Below, piece after piece: positions 18,301 to 26,300 of a stretch of DNA of 64,000 bases. A program made the position numbers and the translations under genes. The stretch's first letter is position 1, and every line of letters begins with the position of its first letter. This stretch comes from JASEGV01 sp947085405. Its GTDB lineage: Bacteria; Bacteroidota; Ignavibacteria; UBA10030; BY39. The notes below the pieces were generated by a model, which was not told where the DNA came from, searched no databases, and saw nothing but the letters and a program-made list of their open reading frames with translations. The DNA lies in the NCBI GenBank assembly GCA_947085405.1, contig CAMTWO010000031.1, forward strand, positions 62,001 to 126,000, given 5' to 3'.

Positions 18301-18564
18301 GAATTCCGTGTCCACCAAAACTATCCGAATCCTTTCAATCCATCAACATTAATTAAGTTCTCGGTTGAGAAGACTGAACATGCGGTAGTTTCGGTATATA
18401 ACGTAATTGGACAAGAAGTAGCAGTTTTATTCAACGGTGTTGCAGAACCCGGCAAATATTATTCATTGAAATTTGACGGAGCGAACTTCACCAGCGGTCT
18501 TTATTTCTACAAGGTTGTTACAAGCAGTCGTTCTGAAATAAAGAAGATGATGTTGGTTAAGTAA
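15355..18564 (+). CDS. T9SS-exported protein with right-handed beta-helix
   Basis: 1069 aa; ribosome binding site AAAAGGAGAAG ahead of the ATG. Signal peptide 1-26. Residues ~27-230 form a beta-sandwich rich in Thr/Ser/Gly ('NAIAIGFSFTYNGTAYTQVSIQTNGFVAMGSS'), ~235-375 an Ig-like segment. Residues ~390-870 form a parallel beta-helix of the pectate-lyase/NosD kind (NNTVQYCTIKSGNSS, NNSVSNCDITRT, ATSTTISQNNIYW, NNFIVLDGSS). The last 200 residues ('WETISEINNYGFYVERRADNEQNFIEVE' to 'KKMMLVK') are almost identical to the end of the protein at 18922. This shared block contains an Ig-like stalk plus the T9SS type A domain. Beta-helix proteins of this type bind or cleave polysaccharide; no lyase active site could be assigned. 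End of the four-gene run; an imperfect hairpin element follows at 18576. Confidence 0.87.
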   Translation: MKTFFNIRWLAVVILLLSVTGSVFTQVSTLGFTGSSGTYTPIAGGTIHGTTSNDDENFNAIAIGFSFTYNGTAYTQVSIQTNGFVAMGSSVTSNYSAISATSPNNLVAALSGDLQSKADGEIMSLMEGSAPNRVFTVQWKNYKHYGGPQTYNFQIKLYETSNKVEFVYGTMTAGGGSRTYQVGVRGSSNADYNNRTTTTNWAATTAGGTNGATCTLTDAVFPASGQTFAWQVANMTYLSSTTTQNTSNVMRGTTNNQIIGIQVVTSGTANPLSATQFDLNTIGTTSTADIANAKIFYTGTSSTFATTTQFGLTNATPSGSYSITGSQALSSGTNYFWLTYDIVPGATPENVVDAECTSLTVGGGTQTPTVTAPAGSRTIKAPLSGTKTVGPGGSFSYTTLTAAIADLNAFGIEGPTIFELQSTYTSGSETYPLSVNAMSLSSGTNTVIIRPASGVTALSISGSSTTGIIVLNGADYLTIDGRPGGSGIAKELTIDNISTSSTATANAIRFINDADNNTVQYCTIKSGNSSALGGVILFSTSTGTNGNDNNSVSNCDITRTVAGRPTTGVVFNGTAAKENTNNSISLCNIFDWSGYGFYLNANATSTTISQNNIYWTTTFSSSLINGITTRTTSVGGTSILRNKIYNILTTAATPTVKGIDLYDASSTLVTTVANNFIVLDGSSTTNNAVVYGIQDEAGTGRLFNIYYNTIYIGGSPTTGAQKTVGFYRSYQGSTTNFKNNIVINTRTNSGATGSHYAIYLEGAGLGTGLVSNYNDFYVSGTGSVLGYWETAATTTLAAWQTASSQDANSKSKAVTFTDVATGDLHLSGGSIGDVDLIAATGTGITNDFDGEVRDVLFPYMGADEVPGSPLPVQLAFFIGQLNAEGSGVSLQWETISEINNYGFYVERRADNEQNFIEVENGFIPGYGTTLDPQQYSFVDNTISTSGIYHYRLRQQDNDGLITYSPVVSISFSMLSVEEVAPEEFRVHQNYPNPFNPSTLIKFSVEKTEHAVVSVYNVIGQEVAVLFNGVAEPGKYYSLKFDGANFTSGLYFYKVVTSSRSEIKKMMLVK

Positions 18565-18575
18565 TTCTTTATTAT

Positions 18576-18708
18576 GTAGGGTTGCCTAAAAAGTAAATGT
18601 TGATTAGTGTTTCTTAGTGAACTTAGTGGCTTGGTAGTAAAAACAAAACCATCAACACTAAGACACTAAGAACACTTAGATTCACAAAGATTATTTGGCA
18701 ACCCCTAC
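18576..18708. repeat. 133-bp imperfect inverted-repeat element (MITE-like), 'TTAGTG' type
   Basis: The two ends (GTAGGGTTGCC at 18576 and GGCAACCCCTAC at 18697-18708) are inverted copies. Complementarity continues inward for about 60 bases per arm through repeated CTTAGTG / CACTAAG blocks, with a short A-rich loop near 18640. No open frame. It lies between two T9SS genes and could fold into one long hairpin in RNA or DNA. Whether it is mobile, a transcript-processing site or a terminator cannot be told from one copy. Confidence 0.75.
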
Positions 18709-18742
18709 TTGAATCGGTAAGGAAGTAGAAAATAGTTTTAAA

Positions 18743-18839
18743 TTGTAAGAGGTTGCTTTGTTAGTATTAGTGAATAGTTCCGAAGGAATACCTTTGGTAT
18801 AAATAGTAAACATAACAACTCCTAGGCAGCCTCTTACAA
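18743..18839. repeat. 97-bp inverted-repeat element with two triplet-loop palindromes at its tip
   Basis: Outer arms TTGTAAGAGGTTGC (18743-18756) and GCAGCCTCTTACAA (18826-18839) are complementary over 14 bp with one G-T pair, and pairing continues weakly inward (TTGTTAGTATTA / TAAACATAACAA). In the middle are two adjoining palindromes with three-base loops: TTCC-GAA-GGAA (18778-18788) and ATACC-TTT-GGTAT (18788-18800). The same two-palindrome layout with different bases (TCCC-AAT-GGGA, TTCC-TTT-GGAA) occurs in the 208-bp repeats at 2.5 and 32 kb. Together with the 133-bp element it fills the 357-bp gap before the next cargo gene; I see nothing else there. Confidence 0.75.
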
Positions 18840-18921
18840 AATTATTCATAGAAACCTCTGAATTTAAATCCTATCATTGTTCAGAAGTTTTTTTTAATTC
18901 AATAAACGGTATTTAAGTTTC

Positions 18922-21900
18922 ATGACAAACACAAAGAAAAAATTTCTATCAAGTTTCACTACTCTCTTAGTATTAGTGCTGTTCCATGCTTTCTCAATTC
19001 ACGTCAATGCACAACCATGGATACAGAATGCCAAGAAGACCGGCGACAAGAATTTTTATGAAATTCAAAAATCCTCACAAGATTACTGGACGGGAAAGAA
19101 TATCAAGGAAAAAGGCAAGGGCTGGAAACCATTCAAACGGTGGGAATGGTTCTGGGAACAACGTGTCTATCCTAACGGTAAATTCCCCGATGCTATGCAT
19201 CTGTATAACGAATCTCAGTCTTACGTCCAGTCTCACACCAAGCAACAAAAAGGAGGGAATCAGCTAAAAATAAACAACTGGACTGAAATGGGTCCCTTCC
19301 AATCAGTTGGTGGGTATGCAGGACTTGGCAGGATTAACTGTGTGCGCGTAGATCCGAACAACTCTAATATTATATGGGTTGGTTCGGCAAGCGGTGGGTT
19401 GTGGAAATCAACTAACGGCGGCACGTCATGGTCTAGCAACACCGATGAGTTACCGACGTTAGGTGTAACTGATATTGTCATAGACCCGTCGAACACTAAC
19501 ATCATGTACATAGCCACCGGTGATGCACATAACGCAGCGACATACAGCGTAGGTGTTCTAAAATCAATCGATGGGGGAACGACGTGGAATACAACAGGTC
19601 TTAGCTGGAACACCTCACAAGGGAATGTGATCAGTAGATTGTTGATGCATCCAACCAACTCCAGCATTCTGCTTGCGGCAGGAAACAGTGGAATTTACAA
19701 GACAACGAATGGTGGAACAAACTGGACACAAGTCCGAACGGGTTCATTTCATGATATGGAATTTAAACCGGGCACTCCCGGAACACTCTATGCGTCCGGC
19801 AATAGCGGAGAGATATTTCGCTCGACAAATACCGGTGATGCGTGGACACAACTAACAAGCGGACTGCCTGCGAATGGACGGAGAGTTGCCCTTGCTGTCT
19901 CACCCGCGAATACGAGCTATGTGTATTCTGTTATTGTAGCAAGCAACAGTGGTTTACTTGGCATTTATCGTTCTACGAACAGCGGCGATTCATGGAGTTT
20001 GAGAGCAAGCACACCGAACTTGCTTGGATATGCAGCCGATGGATCGGACGCTGGAGGACAAGGGTGGTATGATCTTGCTATAGCTGTCTCGCCATCCAAT
20101 GCCGAAGAGGTTTATGTTGGAGGAATAAACAATTGGAAATCTACAAATGGCGGTGCGAACTGGTCACTCATTTCATTTTGGTACAACAACGGATCGAATC
20201 CTGAAGTCCATGCCGACCAGCATGATTTGTACTTTGTCCCCGGAACGAGTACTCTTTATGCCGGTAATGACGGCGGCATTTATAGAACAACTAACAGCGG
20301 GGTTTCCTGGGAGTGGCTTGGGAATGGTTTAGGAATTACGCAGTTCTATCGTTTAGGTATTTCGGCGACGAGTCCTAATCTTATCATTGGTGGAACTCAA
20401 GACAACGGAACAAAGACAGTCAATTCATATACATGGTCAGATGTCATCGGCGGCGATGGGATGGAGTGTATCATAGATTATTCTAATTCTAGTATAATGT
20501 ATGGTTCACTTTACTATGGCGACATTCAGAAATCTACGAACGGTGGAAGTTCTTTTTTTGGAATCAAGAACAACATCACAGAGAGCGGAGGCTGGGTAAC
20601 GCCGTATGTTATGCACCCAACGATTCCACAAATCCTGTATGCCGGTTATGTGAATGTCTGGAAGACCACAGACGGCGGCGCATCATGGACGAAAATATCA
20701 AATTTTACGGGCTCTAATCTCAACGTTCTAACTGTTGCCAATTCCGACCCAAACACTATTTACACTGGCACTGGGTCAACACTTTATAAAACCACGAATG
20801 GGGGAACGAGTTGGACGACGGTAACGCTGCCTACCGGTGTCGCATACATGACGGCACTTACCACCCAACCTACAAATCCACAAGTTGTATGGATAACTTA
20901 CTCAGGTTATTCTTCAGGTACTAAAGTGTACAAGTCAACAAACGGCGGAACATCGTGGACTAACATTTCCGGAACCTTGCCTAATGTACCGGTAAACTGC
21001 ATCGTCTATCAAAACAATTCTTCCGATGGATTGTATGTTGGTACGGACATAGGCGTGTACTATCGGGATGCGACGGCTTCTGACTGGCAGGATTTTAATT
21101 CTGGTTTACCCAACGTTGTCGTCAATGAGTTGGAAATTCAGTACAGCACGAAGAAGCTGCGAGCAGCAACATACGGGCGTGGGATTTGGCAATATGATTT
21201 GCCGATTCCAGCAGTTACTTCGATCGACGAAAAATTTGACCTGTCAACATCGATGCCGATAGGATGGGCAGCGGAACCGGCGCTCATTAACGGTACGCAA
21301 ACATGGTCGCTAAATGCTGGAACACTAAATCCCGTATCTTCAGCACCCAGCACACCGAACTTGGTTTCATTCAATAGCTATACTCTTCCCAGCGGATCAA
21401 CAGCAAGGTTGATTACACCGGAACTTAATTGGAACTCCGTTGCCTCAGCGAAGCTTGCATTCAAATTTCGGCGCGATATAAAATATCTTAGCAATATAGA
21501 TCAACTTTTTATTGATGCGACAACCAATAATGGTACGACGTGGACGCAGATTGCCGGACATTACAACCGACCGACAGATATACCTAACACTACCTATTGG
21601 CAAGACATCAGCATCGACGTTTCATCGTACGCCCTGCGTCCCTCAGTACGTTTTGCATTCCGGGCGGTAGGTGCGTACGGAAATTTTATGCACGTGGATA
21701 ACATCATCATTGGTCCGCCGGCTAATGATTTGCAGATTACTTCGATTGTATATCCTCCTACATCTGTTTTGTACACCGGCTCTGGATATAGCGTGCGAGC
21801 AAGCGTCAAGAACAACGGCACAAATATAAGTGGTACCGCCTATACAGTCGAAGCTTGGATCGGATTAACGTCTGGCTTCCCGGGTAGTGCAACATATCAT

Positions 21901-23358
21901 AACTACGCTACTTTTATACCGAATATCGCTGCCGGTGGAACAGCCAATATTGATATTCCAACAACTTGGACTCCGAGTGTTCCGGGCGAATACACAGTAA
22001 GACTCAAGGTTACATTAGCCGGTGATGAGATAACGTCTAACGACATACTTGATGCATCACGTACTGTGTTTAACGTGAATTATGGTGGAGGTAGTGCCGC
22101 TAACGGTTATTATTATTATGCTAATTCTACAGCAGGGGCGAGCGGTGCGCCTTCGCAACCAGGTTATGGATGGATAAATCCGGTTACATCAGGTCATACC
22201 GAAATAACCACGTGGACATCCGGGACCGCCGATGATGGATATAAAGGTCCTTTGACGATTGGATTTCCGTTTAGCTTTTTTAGTAATTCTTATACTAATT
22301 TGTATGTTGGTACGAACGGTTTTGTAACGTTTTCGGATCCAAGCGCGATACCTTATTCAACACAGCGTGCCCGTCTAACAATTCCTACATCATCGGGTTT
22401 AGATAATTTTATAGCGGGTGTGTGGACAGACCTTTCAGCAGCATATCCCGACGCTCACGTTTATTATGGTGGTGATGGAAGTAAATTTGTGATTACCTAT
22501 ATCCACGCACATCGGTCTGGTAGTGCAACGGACTATATTACTTTTCAGATTATTTTGTTTCCTAATGGAAATATTAAATTTCAATACAACGATTCTGAAA
22601 CAACCAGTCCAATTCCAACAACAATCACGGACGATTGTGCGGTAGGTATTGAAAACAGTGATGGCACGCTCGGTGTCCAATACAGATATGGAACAGCCGG
22701 AGGCCCGATATTTGGGTCGCCGCTTGCTGTTGAATTTACACAAGACCAAGGTTCACTCCCAGTCGTGATTGTGTCATTTACAGGTATAAGTAATCCTAAT
22801 GGTAGCGGTGTCTTACTTGAGTGGGAAACCATCAGCGAAATTAATAATTATGGCTTTTATATAGAACGCCGTGCTGATAACGAACAAAACTTTATCGAAG
22901 TTGAGAACAGTTTTTTACCGGGTAATGGAACAACTCTTGATCCTCATAAATATTCATTTGTTGATAGTACAATATCAACTTCTGGAATTTATCACTATCG
23001 TTTACGTCAACAGGATAATGATGGACTCATCCATTATTCCGGTGTTGTGAGTATAGATGCTTCAACACTATCGGTTGATGAAACAGCGCCAGCGGAATTC
23101 CGTGTATATCAAAACTATCCGAATCCGTTCAATCCATCAACTCAAATTAAATTTACAGTTGAGAAGACTGATCATGCTGTAGTGTCAGTATATAATGTAA
23201 TCGGACAAGAAGTTGCGATTTTATTCAAAGGTGTTGTAGAGCCCGGCAAGTATTATTCATTGAAATTTGACGGTGCGAAGTTCACCAGCGGTCTTTATTT
23301 TTACAAGGTTGTTACAAACAGCCGGTTTGAAATAAAGAAGATGCTGTTGGTTAAATAA
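18922..23358 (+). CDS. T9SS-exported BNR/sortilin-type propeller with MAM-like and CARDB domains
   Basis: 1478 aa. Signal peptide 1-30 (LLVLVLFHAFSIHVNAQ). A Lys/Trp-rich linker region (31-110, 'KGWKPFKRWEWFWEQRVYPNGKFP') precedes a large propeller (~113-770) with over ten Asp-box motifs (STNGGTSW, TTNGGTNW, STNSGDSW). This is the VPS10/BNR family seen in secreted glycoside-binding and xyloglucanase-like proteins. Then a MAM-like domain (~775-940), CARDB (~945-1045), a nidogen-like domain ('NYGGGSAANGYYYYANS', ~1050-1275), and a 200-residue end block nearly identical to that of the 15355 gene, including the T9SS type A domain (YQNYPNPFNPST ... KKMLLVK). The long 5' gap with two hairpin elements suggests a separate promoter. 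A sialidase RIP motif was not seen, so enzymatic activity is doubtful. Confidence 0.88.
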   Translation: MTNTKKKFLSSFTTLLVLVLFHAFSIHVNAQPWIQNAKKTGDKNFYEIQKSSQDYWTGKNIKEKGKGWKPFKRWEWFWEQRVYPNGKFPDAMHLYNESQSYVQSHTKQQKGGNQLKINNWTEMGPFQSVGGYAGLGRINCVRVDPNNSNIIWVGSASGGLWKSTNGGTSWSSNTDELPTLGVTDIVIDPSNTNIMYIATGDAHNAATYSVGVLKSIDGGTTWNTTGLSWNTSQGNVISRLLMHPTNSSILLAAGNSGIYKTTNGGTNWTQVRTGSFHDMEFKPGTPGTLYASGNSGEIFRSTNTGDAWTQLTSGLPANGRRVALAVSPANTSYVYSVIVASNSGLLGIYRSTNSGDSWSLRASTPNLLGYAADGSDAGGQGWYDLAIAVSPSNAEEVYVGGINNWKSTNGGANWSLISFWYNNGSNPEVHADQHDLYFVPGTSTLYAGNDGGIYRTTNSGVSWEWLGNGLGITQFYRLGISATSPNLIIGGTQDNGTKTVNSYTWSDVIGGDGMECIIDYSNSSIMYGSLYYGDIQKSTNGGSSFFGIKNNITESGGWVTPYVMHPTIPQILYAGYVNVWKTTDGGASWTKISNFTGSNLNVLTVANSDPNTIYTGTGSTLYKTTNGGTSWTTVTLPTGVAYMTALTTQPTNPQVVWITYSGYSSGTKVYKSTNGGTSWTNISGTLPNVPVNCIVYQNNSSDGLYVGTDIGVYYRDATASDWQDFNSGLPNVVVNELEIQYSTKKLRAATYGRGIWQYDLPIPAVTSIDEKFDLSTSMPIGWAAEPALINGTQTWSLNAGTLNPVSSAPSTPNLVSFNSYTLPSGSTARLITPELNWNSVASAKLAFKFRRDIKYLSNIDQLFIDATTNNGTTWTQIAGHYNRPTDIPNTTYWQDISIDVSSYALRPSVRFAFRAVGAYGNFMHVDNIIIGPPANDLQITSIVYPPTSVLYTGSGYSVRASVKNNGTNISGTAYTVEAWIGLTSGFPGSATYHNYATFIPNIAAGGTANIDIPTTWTPSVPGEYTVRLKVTLAGDEITSNDILDASRTVFNVNYGGGSAANGYYYYANSTAGASGAPSQPGYGWINPVTSGHTEITTWTSGTADDGYKGPLTIGFPFSFFSNSYTNLYVGTNGFVTFSDPSAIPYSTQRARLTIPTSSGLDNFIAGVWTDLSAAYPDAHVYYGGDGSKFVITYIHAHRSGSATDYITFQIILFPNGNIKFQYNDSETTSPIPTTITDDCAVGIENSDGTLGVQYRYGTAGGPIFGSPLAVEFTQDQGSLPVVIVSFTGISNPNGSGVLLEWETISEINNYGFYIERRADNEQNFIEVENSFLPGNGTTLDPHKYSFVDSTISTSGIYHYRLRQQDNDGLIHYSGVVSIDASTLSVDETAPAEFRVYQNYPNPFNPSTQIKFTVEKTDHAVVSVYNVIGQEVAILFKGVVEPGKYYSLKFDGAKFTSGLYFYKVVTNSRFEIKKMLLVK

Positions 23359-23395
23359 TATTCACCATATTAATAAAAATATTATAGGAGTATTT

Positions 23396-26300
23396 ATGAA
23401 AAGTATTATCCACTTTATTATGCTGTTGTCTTTCGTGTTAGTGATAGTTTGCCTCGGAAGTTCTACCGCAATTGCACAAGCATCGCTCATCGATGAAAAA
23501 TTTGACGGGGTTACTGCTCCAAATTTTCCAGCAGGTTGGACTGTTGATGTTCCTGAAATCGGCGGATTATGGACTTGGCAAACTACCGCCGGGACGTATA
23601 ATCCTGCAACTCCAGGTCCACCAAGCACACCTAATGTTGCTACCTTCCAGAGTTACAACCTACCGAACGGATTGACAGCGCGGCTGATTACGCCAACATT
23701 AAATTGGAGTGCGGTTACAACTCCCGCTTTTACATTTAAGTGGCGGCGTGCTGTGAATTATCTATCAAGTATTGACAAAGTCTTTATCGATGCCTCGATT
23801 GACGGCGGAACAACGTGGACTCAGATTTCTGGTCCATACGAACGACCTACTGACGTTCCGTTCACAACGTACTGGCAAGACATCAGTGTAGCTTCATCGG
23901 CTTTGACGCCATATACTGGACAATCTTCAGTGAAGTTTGCATTCCGTGGGGTTAGCGCCTATGGAAACTGGATTCACATGGATAACGTCTTTATTGGCCA
24001 AGTAACTGCAAACGATATGGGTGTTGTTTCGATAAGCACGCCTACCGCTGGAAACATTTTTAAAGTTCCTCAAACAGTCAGCGGAAGCCTAAAGAACTTT
24101 GGTACAAATAACCGGTTGGCTGGGTCATACAATGTTAGTGTAAAAATTTGGAAGACATCCGATTATCCGGGGGGCACACCTGAATTTGAACAGGTCGAAT
24201 CTGGACCCGCAGTTACTTCGGGTTCGACTGTAGCTTTCTCATTTGCAATACAATGGACACCGGTAAATTATGTTGAGTATACAATTAAAGTCGCAACTGA
24301 ACTTTCCGGAGATGAAAACCCCGCAAACGATGCTGCTCCTCTCAGGTCGGTTACGGTTGTCCCTTCCACTGATCTTGCAGTTACTCAGATTGTGTTTCCG
24401 GCGACAACAGGTTTATACACCGGAACGTTAGGTTATGGTGTGAAAGGTAAAATCAAAAACAACGGTTCAAGTACGGCTCTGGGTAGCGAATATACCGTCG
24501 AGGCGTGGATTGGATTGACGGACGGATTTCCGGGGAATGCAACATATAACAGCATGGCTGTGTCAAAGCCAAATATCTCTGCAGGAGCATCAGCCGATGT
24601 AAATCTATTTGATTCCTGGGTACCCACTACCCCCGGTATTTATACGGTTAGAATCAAAGTAACATTAGCCGGTGATGAGGTATCATCTAACAATACTCGA
24701 GATGAATCAAGAAATGTTTATACTGTACACTACGGCGGGCCTGATGCTGGAGGATATTATTTTGTTACCAATGGATACACAGGAACACCAAAACCTGCAT
24801 ATAATTGGTTAGATATTACATCGCTCGGCACGCCACTTAATCTTGGTGATGATGGAAATAGTGCGGCTATAACTATACCGAGTTTTACGTTTTATGGGAA
24901 TACATACACATCGCTTAAAGTGAACAATAATGGACTTATCCGGTTAGATGCCACAGAACCGGATGCAAATTACTATAGTAATGTTGAAATCCCCAATCCA
25001 GCCGTACCTAATTTCTTCCTCGCGCCGTTTTGGGATGATTTAGCACCAGGCAATACTACCGGTGGAAATGTGTACTATTACAACGATGTGGTAAACAGTC
25101 AATTTATTATCGAGTATTTCCAGATATCCCGTTATGGTGAATCAGGAAACCCAATCAATACATTCGAAGTAGTACTCAACTATGCGACAAACTCGATTTT
25201 TTTTCAATACAATAATATGCTCGGAAACAAATCGGCGTCCACAATTGGAATTGAAGGAAATGGAACGGTCGGTATTCAATGGCTTAAAGATGGTAATCCA
25301 ACGCCTGCTATGGATGCGCTCGTTAACGGCCGTGTTATATATTTTGGAACTGACCAGAATAATATTCCTGCAATTCAAAATGTGGGAACATATGCTCTAA
25401 ATCTAAATATAGTTGGGAATGGGACGGTTATAAAAGATCCCAATCAGGATGATTTCTTCCCGGGTACTCCTGTTCAATTGACGGCTAATCCAAGTTTAGG
25501 ATGGAGTTTTGCGGGTTGGAGCGGAGATTTTATTTCTACAGATAACCCTGCATCTATTGTAATGAATAGTCCTAAAAATATTACTGCAACTTTTACAATC
25601 AACACGTTTACAATAGCAGCTACCGCAGGAACAAACGGTTCAATTGACCCTTCTGGTGATGTGATTGTAGATTATGGATTTGACAAGAGTTTTACAATTA
25701 CTCCAAACACGGGTTATCATGTAGATGGTGTAACCGTTGATGGAAACCCGGTCGATTCTACAACGAGCTATACATTCTATAATGTTACCGGCAATCATAG
25801 TATTAACGCAACATTTGCTATAAACAAATATTCATTGGATGTTACTAAAGTAGGTAACGGCTCTGTTACTAAGGATCCAGATCAAACCACATACGATCGC
25901 GGCACATCAGTTCAGCTCACCGCTACACCTGCCGAGGGCTGGACGTTTACAGGATGGACTGGCAGTGTTACCTCTACCGACAATCCAGTTACTGTGATAA
26001 TGGATAGTGATAAGAACATCACCGCGACGTTCACGATTAATGCTTATACATTGGATATCACGATTGTTGGTGATGGAACAGTAACGAAAGTTCCCGATCA
26101 ACCTACGTATAATCATGGTACATCGGTTCAGCTTACTGCAACACCTAATGTGGGCTGGACGTTTACAGGATGGACTGGCAGTGTTACATCTACCGACAAT
26201 CCACTGACTGTGATAATGGATGGTAGCAAGAACATTACCGAGACGTTCACGATTAATACTTATACTCTAGATGTAACAATTGTTGGTAATGGAACGGTAA

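Noticed and set aside
18697..18713. TGGCAACCCCTACTTGA as a sigma-54 promoter upstream of the 18922 gene
   Set aside because: The spacing between the TGG and TTG parts is two bases too long, and the first part is inside the arm of the inverted repeat.
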